From contig NZ_CP136758.1 of assembly GCF_032930845.1 (NCBI RefSeq), forward strand, positions 1,627,001 to 1,691,000: a stretch of DNA of 64,000 nucleotides, given 5' to 3'. Source of the stretch: Parvularcula sp. LCG005. Its GTDB lineage: Bacteria; Pseudomonadota; Alphaproteobacteria; Caulobacterales; Parvularculaceae. The notes under the pieces were generated by a model. The model made no database searches. It saw only the letters and a program-made list of their open reading frames with translations, and was not told the DNA's origin. A program made the translations under genes and the position numbers. Below are positions 26,043-35,761 of the stretch, piece by piece. Each line of letters starts with the position of its first letter. Position 1 is the stretch's first letter.

Positions 26043-26728
26043 ACGCGGAGCCGCCCTGCCACCGCCGAAATCGCCGCGCGGGTCAGGGGGCTGAGGCCCT
26101 GTCCCAGATCCTGCGGACAGAACCGCCGCTGGAACGCCAGTGTCGCCGCCACCGGGTGGGTCGGCGTCACGCGATAGCCGATCTCGGCCAGCATCTCGAT
26201 CGCCTCGACACAATCCGGCAGCGGACCATCCGCTCCGCCCTGATAGGTGCCGAGGGTCAGGCCCTTTGCCGCAAAGCGGTCCCAGGGAAATTTCTCGCCC
26301 GGGTCTTCTTTCCGCTCCGGCGCAATATCCGAATGCCCCACCACCTGATGGGGCTTCAGGCCGTGGCGCTGCATCATCCCGGCCAACAGGTCTTCCAGCG
26401 CGGTCATCTGCGCCTCGGGAAATTCCTCATACCCCCAGAAATGCCCGCGATTGACCAGCTCGATCCCGATGGAGACCTGATTGACATTGTCATGGGGGCC
26501 CCATCCGCCAAGCCCGGCATGCCATGCGCGTTTCTCCTCAGGCACCAGGGCATAGACCTGCCCATCCTGTTCGATCAGGTAATGGGCCGACACCTTGGAC
26601 GCCGCATCGGTCAGGCGGTCCAATGCCTCCTTGCCGCTCTCCATGCCCGTATAATGCAGCACGACGAGGGAGATGGGCTCAGCTCTCTCATCACAATTGG
26701 GCGATGGGGCGTCGATGATCGGCTTCAT
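26039..26728 (-). CDS. N-acetylmuramoyl-L-alanine amidase (AmpD/AmiD family)
   Basis: A 229-residue Amidase_2 (PGRP-fold) enzyme that cuts the bond between N-acetylmuramic acid and the stem peptide. The zinc ligands are visible: His in VVLHYTG, then His and Asp in VGHSDIAPERKEDPG. The Lys between them and the PGEKFPWDR stretch are typical. The C-terminal part (after about 175) resembles a small peptidoglycan-binding domain. There is no signal peptide, so it probably works on recycled anhydromuropeptides in the cytoplasm. It overlaps the upstream EamA gene by 4 bases. Confidence 0.85.
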   Translation of the reverse strand: MKPIIDAPSPNCDERAEPISLVVLHYTGMESGKEALDRLTDAASKVSAHYLIEQDGQVYALVPEEKRAWHAGLGGWGPHDNVNQVSIGIELVNRGHFWGYEEFPEAQMTALEDLLAGMMQRHGLKPHQVVGHSDIAPERKEDPGEKFPWDRFAAKGLTLGTYQGGADGPLPDCVEAIEMLAEIGYRVTPTHPVAATLAFQRRFCPQDLGQGLSPLTRAAISAVAGRLRV

Positions 26729-27666
26729 ATATCCATGCTCCCAGGCAGAGGCGCGACGCCGCTCGCCGCGACCGGCGCAGTGTCCGCATTCTTCTTGGCG
26801 GACCGCACGACGATGATCGCCACACCGACAAGCGCTGTCATCCCGCCGATCAGGAACGAGACGGTCAGTTCATCCCCAAGGATCAGGGCGGCCGATAGAA
26901 CGCCGATGATCGTTGTCATCAGACCCGCCCCGGTCAGAATGCTGACATCCACCCGCTGCAACAGCCAGTAATAGGTGGCGTGACCGAACAGGGAGGCGAC
27001 AAGCACCGAATAGGTCAGTGTGCCGAGGGTTGCGCCACGATGCTCAGGATCGAATGCGCTAAGCTGGTCGCGCTCGAACAGAAGGCTCATCCCGCCGGCG
27101 CCCACGACACCGACCACGCCGAACCAGGCCAGCATTTCCAGCGGCTTGATCCCCGTGGTCTTCTTGATGGTGATGGCGCCCACCGCTTCGCTGAATGCGC
27201 CGCCCACGATCAGAAGGACGCCGAACAGCACGCTGTTCGACGCCGCGGGATCCGCCGCCACTTCATGCCCCGAAAGGGCGACGATCACCACGCCCGCAAA
27301 GGCCAGAATGAGCCCGACGCCCCGCCGCCACCCAATGGTCTCCCCCAGAAAGATGACGGACAGGATCGTGGCAATCGGCATATAAAGCTCGATCGTCACG
27401 GCCCCCACACTGGCAGGGGTCATCCGCATACCGCTGAAGAAGAAGAGATAGTTGAGGCAACCAAAGGCGAGGCCCCCCAGCAGCAGCTGCGGCATCTTCC
27501 CGGCGTGCCATTTCAGGCGCGGCGAGAGGATCAGCGCGACAAGGCCCATCCGCATCGTCACGTAGAAGAAAGGCTGCGCCCCCTCCATGGCCAGCTTCAT
27601 GACCGTGAAGTGCCCGCCCCAGGCGATGCAGACGAGGAGAAGGATGGCGAAATGCTGCGGGGTCAT
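26725..27666 (-). CDS. EamA-family (drug/metabolite) transporter
   Basis: The 313-residue protein has about ten membrane helices in two repeated halves, the EamA/DMT layout, with motifs such as CIAWGGHFTVMKLAM in the first half and VLGDELTV in the second. Substrate cannot be inferred; relatives export amino acids, metabolites or other small molecules. It overlaps the upstream msbA-type gene by 4 bases and the downstream amidase by 4 bases, so the three form one transcript on the minus strand. Confidence 0.85.
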   Translation of the reverse strand: MTPQHFAILLLVCIAWGGHFTVMKLAMEGAQPFFYVTMRMGLVALILSPRLKWHAGKMPQLLLGGLAFGCLNYLFFFSGMRMTPASVGAVTIELYMPIATILSVIFLGETIGWRRGVGLILAFAGVVIVALSGHEVAADPAASNSVLFGVLLIVGGAFSEAVGAITIKKTTGIKPLEMLAWFGVVGVVGAGGMSLLFERDQLSAFDPEHRGATLGTLTYSVLVASLFGHATYYWLLQRVDVSILTGAGLMTTIIGVLSAALILGDELTVSFLIGGMTALVGVAIIVVRSAKKNADTAPVAASGVAPLPGSMDI

Positions 27667-29444
27667 GCCGGCGCTCCCTCACGGAACTGCAGGCGGACGA
27701 GTTGGGCATAGAGCCCGTCCTGCGCCACAAGCTCATCATGGGTGCCGGTCTCAACGACCCGGCCCCTGTCCATGACGCAGATCAGATCGGCGTGCCGCAC
27801 AGTCGACAGACGGTGTGCAATGACGAGGGTTGTGCGTCCCTTGGACAGACGGGCCAGCGCCTCTTCGATCAGGCGTTCACTCTGGGCGTCGAGCGCGGCT
27901 GTCGCTTCGTCGAGCAGCAGGATCGGCGCGTCCTTCAGGAAGGCCCGGGCCAGGGCCACGCGCTGGCGTTGCCCACCGGACAGGAGGCCACCCGCCTCTC
28001 CGACCCGCGTCTGGTACCCTGACGGCAGATCGTCGATAAATGACGCCGCCGCGGCGGCCTCTGCGGCCGCGCGCACTTCGTCGTCGGTCGCGTCCTGACG
28101 CCCGAACCGGATATTCGCCTCGATGGTATCGTCGAACAGGATGGCGTCCTGCGAAACCAGCGCCATCGCCTCTCGCAATGAGGCCAGCGTGGCCTCGTGC
28201 ACGGATTGTCCGGCGATAAGGATCTGCCCCGCTTGCGGATCGTAAAGACGCGGCAGCAGGTTGAAGACGGAGGACTTGCCCGCACCCGAAGGCCCGACAA
28301 GCGCCACCGTGGCGCCTGCAGGGACCTGAAGATTAAGGTCCTGAATGACCGGTTGATCGGCATCGTACCCGAATGTGACGCCCTCAAACGAAATCGGCAC
28401 AGCCTCACCCGGCGCGAGGCTCAAGTCTTTCGCTGTCGCGCCGTCCGTAATGCGCGGCTCGCGATCAAGAACATCGAACACCCGCTCAAGGGAGGACAGC
28501 CCTTCTTGGACGACAGCGTTCAGTGTCCCCAGACCCCGCGCGGGTTGCGACAGCATTGCCATCCCCACGAGGAATGAGACAAGCTCCGCCCCGGTCAGGA
28601 GCCCTGCATTGATCCGCAAGGCGGCAATACCGATGATCGCGCCAATCGCGACGGCTCCCACCGCCGTAATGATCGGTTCATTGGCCGACCGGATACGGAT
28701 CAGCCGGTCCAGAAGGCTGTAACGAATGTCGAACGCCTGCCCCAAGCGTGCGCGCTCATACTCTTCGAGGCGATAGGTCTTCACCATTCGCTGGCTGCGC
28801 AGCGTCTCGGTCAGAAGCCCGGTCATGTCACCGATCTGGGACTGGACGTCCCGGCCGAGCGTCCGAACCTTCTTGCCCAACCACGAGATCGGCATGCCGA
28901 GTGTCAGGTAGATAACGGCAACCGAGAGCAACAGGACCCAGTCCTGATACGCCAATATCCCCACAAGACCGGCGAGGCGTACAATGTCTCGCACCCCACT
29001 CGGCGCGCGGGTCAGGCTTTCGCGCAGGATCGTCATGTCGTTGGTGAATCGCGAGACCAGCTGGCCGCTGCCATCATCCGCCGACTGGGATAGGTCAAAA
29101 ACGCCGATCCGGTGAAACATCGCCTTCTGCAAATCGCGCAGCGTCCGCACGGCCACATTCTGTGAGGTCACCGATTGCAGATAGAAAAAGGCAGCCTGCA
29201 GGATGCCAAGACCAACGACGATCGGCGGCGCCCACCACATCACGGTTTCGGCATTGGCGGAAAAACGTCGTCCTGGTGCGGGATCCAGCCCTGAAAAGAT
29301 CCACTCGGTCAGAATCACAAATGCCGCCTCGGCGACCGCCAGACCGATCATGAAGGCGAAGGCGAGCGCCAGCCGCCCCTTGTACGGCGCCAGGAAGGTC
29401 CGCCACAAACGACGGATCAGCGGTTTTTCAGGCGTTTCGGGCAA
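27663..29444 (-). CDS. msbA: ABC exporter, ATPase fused to permease, MsbA type
   Basis: A 593-residue half-transporter with six membrane helices (to about residue 310) and a C-terminal ATPase: Walker A GPSGAGKSS (about 384), signature LSGGQRQR, Walker B ILLLDEAT and the switch His in VIAHRLST. MsbA flips lipid A-core or phospholipid across the inner membrane. The choice of MsbA over other exporters of this architecture rests on the divergent lipid A genes that begin 71 bases away. Confidence 0.85.
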   Translation of the reverse strand: MPETPEKPLIRRLWRTFLAPYKGRLALAFAFMIGLAVAEAAFVILTEWIFSGLDPAPGRRFSANAETVMWWAPPIVVGLGILQAAFFYLQSVTSQNVAVRTLRDLQKAMFHRIGVFDLSQSADDGSGQLVSRFTNDMTILRESLTRAPSGVRDIVRLAGLVGILAYQDWVLLLSVAVIYLTLGMPISWLGKKVRTLGRDVQSQIGDMTGLLTETLRSQRMVKTYRLEEYERARLGQAFDIRYSLLDRLIRIRSANEPIITAVGAVAIGAIIGIAALRINAGLLTGAELVSFLVGMAMLSQPARGLGTLNAVVQEGLSSLERVFDVLDREPRITDGATAKDLSLAPGEAVPISFEGVTFGYDADQPVIQDLNLQVPAGATVALVGPSGAGKSSVFNLLPRLYDPQAGQILIAGQSVHEATLASLREAMALVSQDAILFDDTIEANIRFGRQDATDDEVRAAAEAAAAASFIDDLPSGYQTRVGEAGGLLSGGQRQRVALARAFLKDAPILLLDEATAALDAQSERLIEEALARLSKGRTTLVIAHRLSTVRHADLICVMDRGRVVETGTHDELVAQDGLYAQLVRLQFREGAPA

Positions 29445-29515
29445 GATATCCTACGACCGTTTTGATTTTGCCGCCGGGGGCGGGTATTGATCATGTTCAT
29501 CTAGCCGAGTGCGCC

Positions 29516-30268
29516 GTGGCCCGCAAAAAAACAGTCAATCCGATCCTTCTTTTTATCCTGACCCATCTCGGCGCGGCCTATATCCGGCTCTGCTGGGCCG
29601 TTACGCGCTGGGATCACGTCGGACAGGGCAACCACGAGGCGCTGTACCGGGACAGCAAGCCCTTCGTGTATGCCTTCTGGCACTCCCGCATCCTGTTGAT
29701 TCCGCCGATTTCCAAGGCGCACAACATGCCGACAGCAGCAATCGCTTCCGAACACCGCGATGGCGAGTGGATCGCGGAGCTCGTCGGCCGGTTTGGCGTG
29801 GAAACACGTCGCGGCTCCAGCTTCAATCCGCGCAAGCAGGACAAAAACAAAAAGGGCGCAACAGCGCTCAAGGCACTGGTTCGTGACGCGCGTAGCGGCA
29901 CCGTCATCGGCATGGCCCCCGACGGCCCCAAAGGCCCAAGACAACGGGCCAAGGCCGGGATTGCACAATTGGCGCGGCTTGCTGATGTGCCGGTCCTGCC
30001 GGTCGCGTTCAACACACGATTTTCCAAGACGTTTGACAGCTGGGACCGGTTCGTCCTCCCTCTCCCGATCCCCTTTGCCCGCGGCACGATTGTCTATGGC
30101 ACGCCCATTCGCGTCGGCCGCGGCGAAGATGCGCTGGAGAAGGGACGGCTGGATATTGAATCAGCGCTGAATGACGTGACCGAGACGGCTGATCGCCTGT
30201 GCGGTCATCAGTCCGAACCCCCAGAGCCGGTGGCGCTCCAGCCCGTCGCCACGAAAGCCCAACCATGA
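29516..30268 (+). CDS. DUF374 lysophospholipid acyltransferase-family protein
   Basis: This 250-residue protein has the DUF374 signature: FWHSRILL, SEHRDGEWIAELV and GMAPDGPKGPR, where the His and Asp may be catalytic. Members often stand upstream of waaA in alphaproteobacteria and are thought to modify lipid A or other envelope lipids. The GTG at 29516 (VARKKTVN) begins a usual N-terminus; the frame continues to a TTG at 29462. Its stop overlaps the waaA start (ATGA). It is divergent from msbA. Confidence 0.82.
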   Translation: MARKKTVNPILLFILTHLGAAYIRLCWAVTRWDHVGQGNHEALYRDSKPFVYAFWHSRILLIPPISKAHNMPTAAIASEHRDGEWIAELVGRFGVETRRGSSFNPRKQDKNKKGATALKALVRDARSGTVIGMAPDGPKGPRQRAKAGIAQLARLADVPVLPVAFNTRFSKTFDSWDRFVLPLPIPFARGTIVYGTPIRVGRGEDALEKGRLDIESALNDVTETADRLCGHQSEPPEPVALQPVATKAQP

Positions 30269-31566
30269 CCGCCCCTCAACGCACGTTTTCCCTTCGCACC
30301 TATCGCGCGGCGAACGCTTTTCTGAAGCCTGTGGCCAACTACGCCCTGAGCCGGCGTCTGAAGGCTGGCAAGGAAGACCCGGGGCGCGTCGCCGAACGTC
30401 GCGGTGTGGCCAGTGTTGACCGGCCACAGGGCAAGCTGATGTGGATACACGGCGCCAGTGTCGGCGAAAGCCTGTCCGTCCTGCCACTCATCGACTATCT
30501 GGCAGAGAAATATCCGCACGCACACTTTCTTGTGACGACCGGTACGATCACCTCGGCCCAGCTGATGGCCGATCGGTTGCCGCCTAAGGCTATTCACCAA
30601 TATGTGCCCATCGATCAGGTCCATTTCGTCCGACAGTTTCTGACGCATTGGCACCCCGATGCGGTCGTGTTCATCGAATCTGAGCTTTGGCCCGTCATGC
30701 TGAGTGAGCTTGGCAAACGGGATATCCCGCTGGCGCTGGTCAATGGCCGGCTGTCGCCCAAATCCTACAAGAGCTGGTCGGCCCGCAAGGGAGCAGCGCG
30801 GGAGTTGCTTGACACGTTCCGTGTACTTCTTGCGCAAGATACGGACAATGCGGAGCGGTTGGCGGATCTTGCAGGACGCGACGTCCCGATGCTTGGCAAC
30901 CTGAAACAGGCTGCACCCGCTCTGCCGACCGACACTGAAGCCCTGGAGCAACTGGCCGGCGATGTCGGCGACCGACCCGTATGGCTCGCCGCCAGCACCC
31001 ATGTCGGCGAGGAGGATTTTGTCGTCGAGACCCATCATCAACTGGCGGCGCAAATTCCAGACATTCTGACGGTTATTGCACCGCGCCACCCGACACGCGG
31101 CGATGAGGTCTATACAAAGTTTCGAGATGCGGGCCTCTCCATAGCGAGACGCAGCACCGGCGACAGACCGACGCCGGAAACGCAGGTTTATCTGGCCGAT
31201 ACTCTTGGGGAACTCGGTATTTTCTACCGCCTTTCGGATGTCGCGTTCATCGGCGGAAGTCTCGTTGAGGTTGGCGGCCATAACCCCATGGAGCCGGCGC
31301 GCCTCGGCAGCGCCATCGTCACGGGACCGCATGTTTTCAATTTCCGGGATACGTTTCAGTCCATGCGCCAAAGCGGGGCGCTCGCCCTTGTACGCAATGA
31401 ACGCGATCTTAGTGCATCCCTGCTGCGATTGCTGAAAGATCCGCGCACGCGCAATCAGATGGCAGACAATGCGATGGAATGGTCCGAAAAGAGCGCCACC
31501 AAAGTCCTCGATGACATCGTTCAGGCGATTGGTCCTGTCCTGAACGCTTTGCAGCAAGACCAATGA
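30265..31566 (+). CDS. waaA: Kdo transferase (lipid A)
   Basis: WaaA transfers 3-deoxy-D-manno-octulosonic acid from CMP-Kdo to lipid IVA at the inner membrane. The 433-residue protein has a short N-terminal hydrophobic anchor and the GT-B fold. Family marks are WIHGASVGESLS with the catalytic Glu, FIESELWP, NGRLS and GGSLVEVGGHNPMEPA. The ATG at 30265 overlaps the DUF374 stop. It overlaps lpxK by 4 bases, giving a tight lipid A operon. Confidence 0.95.
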   Translation: MTAPQRTFSLRTYRAANAFLKPVANYALSRRLKAGKEDPGRVAERRGVASVDRPQGKLMWIHGASVGESLSVLPLIDYLAEKYPHAHFLVTTGTITSAQLMADRLPPKAIHQYVPIDQVHFVRQFLTHWHPDAVVFIESELWPVMLSELGKRDIPLALVNGRLSPKSYKSWSARKGAARELLDTFRVLLAQDTDNAERLADLAGRDVPMLGNLKQAAPALPTDTEALEQLAGDVGDRPVWLAASTHVGEEDFVVETHHQLAAQIPDILTVIAPRHPTRGDEVYTKFRDAGLSIARRSTGDRPTPETQVYLADTLGELGIFYRLSDVAFIGGSLVEVGGHNPMEPARLGSAIVTGPHVFNFRDTFQSMRQSGALALVRNERDLSASLLRLLKDPRTRNQMADNAMEWSEKSATKVLDDIVQAIGPVLNALQQDQ

Positions 31567-32555
31567 TCAAGCCACCCGCCTTCTGGACATCACCTACCGG
31601 CGCCCATCATCCTGCTGCCATATTGCTGCGTCCATTGAGTGCGCTTTATCGGATTGCGGTAGAACGAAAATTGCGCACCGCCATGCCCATGGCGGCGGCC
31701 TGCCCGGTCATCTGTCTGGGGAACATCTCAATGGGCGGTGTGGGCAAGACGCCCATGGCCGATTTTCTGTGCGACCGATTAAGCACCATGGGTCACCGCC
31801 CCTTCATCCTGATGCGGGGATATGGCGGCAAGGAACCCGGTCCGATGCGCGTGAAGCGTGAGCATCAGGCCGCCGACGTCGGCGATGAGGCCGTGATGCA
31901 GGCCCGCCGGTGGCCCGTCATTATCGCCCGTGACCGGGACATGGGCGCCGTCGCCGCCGTTGAACAGGGTGCTGACATTATTGTGATGGATGACGGGATG
32001 CAGAACCCGTCCCTGCGCAAGGACCTGACGTTGCTCATGATCGATGGCAAAGCTGGCCTTGGCAACGGACTTGTCTTTCCCGCGGGCCCCCTCAGGGAGA
32101 GCCCGAATTTTGCCATGACGCGTGCCGATGCCGTGATCGTCATGGGGCCGCTTGCTGAGGACGTCCCCCCGGACCTGCCCATTGCGCCCGAAACACCGAT
32201 GATCAGGGCATCCATCCGTACAGTCGCGCCGGATCTGCCAGTTGATCAGCCTGTTTTTGCCTTTTGCGGCATTGGTCGGCCGGAGAAGTTTTACGAGGGC
32301 CTGCGCGCAGCGGGCGTGACGCTGACGGGTACGCGTTCATTTGCGGATCATCATCCCTATACCGATGAAGACATACAGGCCTTGCATGAGGCGGCCGGAA
32401 ACGCGGCTCTCGTCACCACCGCCAAAGATCTGGCGCGGTTGAAGATTGAGCAACGCACCGGAATCGCTGTCGCCGACGCCAGGCTCGACGTTTACGATTT
32501 GCCGCTTTTGGATAGCCTTCTGGCACGTATTGGGGCTAGAACGGACCTGTTATGA
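31563..32555 (+). CDS. lpxK: Tetraacyldisaccharide 4'-kinase
   Basis: LpxK phosphorylates the 4' position of the tetraacyldisaccharide to form lipid IVA. The 330-residue protein has the membrane-associated N-terminus, the Walker A loop GNISMGGVGKTP, the DDGMQNPSL segment with catalytic Asp residues, and FPAGPLRE. It overlaps waaA and the next acyltransferase by 4 bases each. Confidence 0.95.
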   Translation: MIKPPAFWTSPTGAHHPAAILLRPLSALYRIAVERKLRTAMPMAAACPVICLGNISMGGVGKTPMADFLCDRLSTMGHRPFILMRGYGGKEPGPMRVKREHQAADVGDEAVMQARRWPVIIARDRDMGAVAAVEQGADIIVMDDGMQNPSLRKDLTLLMIDGKAGLGNGLVFPAGPLRESPNFAMTRADAVIVMGPLAEDVPPDLPIAPETPMIRASIRTVAPDLPVDQPVFAFCGIGRPEKFYEGLRAAGVTLTGTRSFADHHPYTDEDIQALHEAAGNAALVTTAKDLARLKIEQRTGIAVADARLDVYDLPLLDSLLARIGARTDLL

Positions 32556-33490
32556 ACACGATGACCAAACGCTGGGACGACGATATCGCCCTGCCCGAGC
32601 CGCGCAAGAACCGCCGGACGACGTTCATGCATCGCGTGGAAGCGACGTTGGCGCGGGGCCTCTTGGCGATAAGCGGGGCGCAACGCGTGGAGAAGGCCGC
32701 CCATCGCATGGGCCTTGTCCTGAAGACAATCGGACCGATGTTCGGTCCGATCCATAATCGTGGCCATGTCAATCTCAGTCTCATCTACCCTGACATGACG
32801 GCCGCTGAACGCGCAGCCATCCTGCGCGGGGCATGGTATAATCTGGGCGCGACCTTCGCTGAGTTTGCACATCTCGACAAACTGGCGGATCGCACCGAGG
32901 TGGTGAATGCCAAGATCATCCAGGATGTCATCGACCGTCACGGCAATGCCGTTTTTTTCAGCGGACATTTTGCAAACTGGGAGGCACTGCCGGCGAAGCT
33001 TTACCAGATGGGTTTGAAGAACGCTGTTGTTTACCGGCCGGCCAATAATCCCATCGTCGACGCGGACATCATCAAGCGGCGCGCCAGTGCCATGACCCGG
33101 TACCAGCTACCCAAGAACAAACGCAGTGCGCGCAGCATGCTGACCGTGCTGAAAGATGGCTATTCCCTCTGTATGCTGACGGATCAGAAGCTGAATGATG
33201 GCATATCCGTGCCGCTTCTGGGTCACCCCGCCATGACTGCCCCCGCGGCGGCGCGTCTGGCGCTGATGCAGAATGTGCCGATGATCCCGCTGCAGATCGA
33301 GCGCCTGCCCGGCTCGCGCTTTCGAGTCACGGCTCATCCCGCTATTGAAATTAAGACCAGCGGCAACACCAAGGATGACACGGAACGTCTGTCCGCTGCG
33401 ATGAACGAGGCCATCGGCCATTTCATCCTGCATCGTCCGGACCAATGGCTCATTTTCCATCGCCGCTGGCCCCGCCGCATTACCGGCTGA
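32552..33490 (+). CDS. lpxL: Lipid A biosynthesis lauroyl acyltransferase
   Basis: The 312-residue protein belongs to the LpxL/HtrB acyltransferases, which add a secondary acyl chain from acyl-ACP to Kdo-lipid A. The HX4E motif is in SGHFANWEAL, followed by the VVYRPANNP and LTDQK blocks. It ends PDQWLIFHRRWPRR, typical of the family. The symbol is by family and operon; the acyl chain length cannot be known from sequence. Confidence 0.85.
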   Translation: MNTMTKRWDDDIALPEPRKNRRTTFMHRVEATLARGLLAISGAQRVEKAAHRMGLVLKTIGPMFGPIHNRGHVNLSLIYPDMTAAERAAILRGAWYNLGATFAEFAHLDKLADRTEVVNAKIIQDVIDRHGNAVFFSGHFANWEALPAKLYQMGLKNAVVYRPANNPIVDADIIKRRASAMTRYQLPKNKRSARSMLTVLKDGYSLCMLTDQKLNDGISVPLLGHPAMTAPAAARLALMQNVPMIPLQIERLPGSRFRVTAHPAIEIKTSGNTKDDTERLSAAMNEAIGHFILHRPDQWLIFHRRWPRRITG

Positions 33491-33494
33491 TCTG

Positions 33495-34916
33495 TCAATC
33501 GAAAATGGACAGCAGGCTGACGAGCTTGCGTGTCTTTCCAGAGAACAGCGTGGGCGAATAATACGCGCTGGCTGCCCGTTTCGACACTTCAGTCAGCGTC
33601 GGATAGGGCGCGATCATGCTTGTAAACGCGCCGATCTTCAGCTTGTTGGCCACCGCCAGGGCCCAGGGGCCGATCAGGTCACCGGCATTCTTGCCAACGA
33701 TGGTGCAGCCGAGGATATGCCCGCCCTTGCCGACCAGGACCTTGGCCCTGCCAGCATTCGCATGCTCCGCCTGCGCGCGGTCGTTTTCGTCATAGGACCA
33801 TTCGGCCACGGTGTATTTCTCACGTTTTTCGTCAGCCATGCCCACATTCAGGCCGACATGCGCGAGTTCCGGGTCGGTATATGTGACCCATGGTGCGATA
33901 TCGTCCTTATTCTTCGTCGGCATTTTGAACAGAATATTCCGCACGGCGATGTTGGCGTGGTATCCTGCGACGTGTGTGAACTGTCTGCCGCCAATCACAT
34001 CGCCGATGGCGTAGATTCGTTTGTTGGATGTCCGAAGGCGATCATTGACCTTGATGCCTTTGTCATGGGTTTCAACGCCAGCTTTCTCCAGATCGAGGCT
34101 CTCGAAATTGGCGCGCCGACCGACTGCTACAAGGAGATGACTGCCCGACGCATCGAATGCCCCGCCGCTTTTTTGTCCTTGAACGGTTATCGCCCCATCC
34201 TGTCCGCCGACCCGCGTAATATCCGTATGCTCATGCAGCACCACGCCCTCTTCGATCAGCCGTTGTCTGACGATCTCAACCAGTTCCGGGTCGTCCTTTG
34301 GCATGATGGTCCCCCGCTCCATCACAGTCACCTCAGCGCCAAGGCGGCGGTGGGCCTGCGCCATCTCAAGGCCAATCGGTCCGCCACCTATGATCAAAAG
34401 ATGCCGCGGCGGCGAGGTGCGATCAAACAGGGTTTCATTGGTCAGATAGGGTACGCTCTCCAGCCCTTCGATAGGCGGGACGAACGGTCGGGAACCCGTC
34501 GCGATGACAAAATGTTTGGCACGGACTTTATCCGCGCCCACCATCACTTCGCGCGGGCCAATAAACCGGGCCGCCTCTCGCAGGACCGTACAGCCAAGTT
34601 TCTCGAACCGTTCCTGGCTGTCATTGGGTTCGATCGCGGCGATCACACTGTGGATATGATCATGGACCTTGGCAAAGTCGACGTCAGGCTCGACCGCACC
34701 GATCCCGAATTTTTCAGCCGTGCGAAAGCCCTGCGCCGTCTTTGCAGAGGCGAGCAGCGATTTGGACGGTACACAGCCATAGTTGAGGCAGTCGCCGCCC
34801 ATTTTGCCTTTCTCAATCAGAACGACTTTCCGGCCGAGCTGCGCCGCCCCGGAGGCGATGGACAGACCTGCGGACCCCGCGCCAATAATACACAAATCGC
34901 ATTTGATATCTGTCAT
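33495..34916 (-). CDS. FAD-dependent pyridine nucleotide-disulfide oxidoreductase
   Basis: A 473-residue flavoprotein with the N-terminal FAD motif (GAGSAGLS), the redox-active CxxxxC in GGDCLNYGCVPSK, an NAD(P) Rossmann motif (GGGPIGLEMA) and a C-terminal dimerisation domain. The usual catalytic His of lipoamide dehydrogenase (HPT) is Tyr here (APYPTLTEVSKRA), as in mercuric reductase-like proteins. The C-terminal CC pair of true MerA is missing (ends SLLSIFD), so mercury reduction is unlikely. It overlaps the TVP38 gene by 4 bases, a pairing I recall from other bacteria. Substrate unknown. Confidence 0.85.
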   Translation of the reverse strand: MTDIKCDLCIIGAGSAGLSIASGAAQLGRKVVLIEKGKMGGDCLNYGCVPSKSLLASAKTAQGFRTAEKFGIGAVEPDVDFAKVHDHIHSVIAAIEPNDSQERFEKLGCTVLREAARFIGPREVMVGADKVRAKHFVIATGSRPFVPPIEGLESVPYLTNETLFDRTSPPRHLLIIGGGPIGLEMAQAHRRLGAEVTVMERGTIMPKDDPELVEIVRQRLIEEGVVLHEHTDITRVGGQDGAITVQGQKSGGAFDASGSHLLVAVGRRANFESLDLEKAGVETHDKGIKVNDRLRTSNKRIYAIGDVIGGRQFTHVAGYHANIAVRNILFKMPTKNKDDIAPWVTYTDPELAHVGLNVGMADEKREKYTVAEWSYDENDRAQAEHANAGRAKVLVGKGGHILGCTIVGKNAGDLIGPWALAVANKLKIGAFTSMIAPYPTLTEVSKRAASAYYSPTLFSGKTRKLVSLLSIFD

Positions 34917-35671
34917 GAAGGTTCACTTTCAGTCAGTGTGCGCGCTTTCTTGCCCCCAAAGCGCTTGATCAGAATAGGAATAAGTCCGAGCAGCGCGAGC
35001 CCAACAAAGGGCAGGAACACTGCCGGCTCTGAGAAGACAGCGCCAATACCCGCATCATCAAGTGTGGCCGACCCCTGCCGGATGGCGTTGCCAATAGAGA
35101 CGTAGACGAATGAGCCGGGCAGAATGCCGACCAGCGTGCCCAGCGCGAAGTTGCGCAACTTCACGCCCAATGCCCCAGCGGCAATATTGACAGCGAAGAA
35201 CGGAAAGACAGGCACGACACGCAGAAGGAACATGTAACTCAACTCGTCCTCGCGGAAGCCTTTCTCCATGCGGGCAATAAACCCGCTGGCCCTGCGACTG
35301 ATCGCATCGCCAAACGCGGTTTTGACGGCGAGGAAGATCGCAGTGGCTCCGAGGCTGGCGCCGAGCCAAGCGGCCAGCGTGCCCCACCACTGCCCGAACA
35401 GGAAGCCCGACAGAATGGTCAGGATCGTCGCCCCCGGAAAGGAAATGGCCACCAGCGCGGCATAGATCCCCAGATAGACAAGAACCGAGAGGAGTATGTT
35501 GTTTTCGATCTGCGCCTGAAAGCCCGCGACCGTTTCCTTCAGGACCGGCCAGTCAAAATAGCGCTGCAATCCCAGACCGAAAAAGGCTGCGAGGGCAACG
35601 ACAATGACACCGATCGGTGCCAGCTTGGCCAGGGACACACCGCCCTTGGGCCCCTCATTATGTTCCGCCAT
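34913..35671 (-). CDS. TVP38/TMEM64 family (VTT-domain) membrane protein
   Basis: A 252-residue polytopic protein of the VTT/DedA-like superfamily, with about six hydrophobic segments. The core motif region includes FPGATILTILSGFLFG, then LGASLGATAIFLAVK and RVVPVFPFFAVN with the conserved Arg-Pro pattern. Relatives are thought to act as lipid scramblases or transporters. An AGGAG site precedes the ATG. It is co-transcribed with the flavoprotein downstream. Confidence 0.85.
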   Translation of the reverse strand: MAEHNEGPKGGVSLAKLAPIGVIVVALAAFFGLGLQRYFDWPVLKETVAGFQAQIENNILLSVLVYLGIYAALVAISFPGATILTILSGFLFGQWWGTLAAWLGASLGATAIFLAVKTAFGDAISRRASGFIARMEKGFREDELSYMFLLRVVPVFPFFAVNIAAGALGVKLRNFALGTLVGILPGSFVYVSIGNAIRQGSATLDDAGIGAVFSEPAVFLPFVGLALLGLIPILIKRFGGKKARTLTESEPS

Positions 35672-35761
35672 TCTCGTCTCCTGTTGACGTCGATTGTAGG
35701 TCGTACGTCAGTTCGGACGACTTTCGGGCTTTTTCGGCACGCAGCGTCGACAGGTTACACT

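Noticed and set aside
25644-26213. Long minus-strand frame of 189 codons
   Set aside because: It reads through the hairpins and the end of the amidase region in a different frame, and shows no family-like sequence or ribosome site.
33495-34916. Mercuric reductase / mercury resistance
   Set aside because: The terminal CC pair and MerR, MerT and MerP genes are absent.
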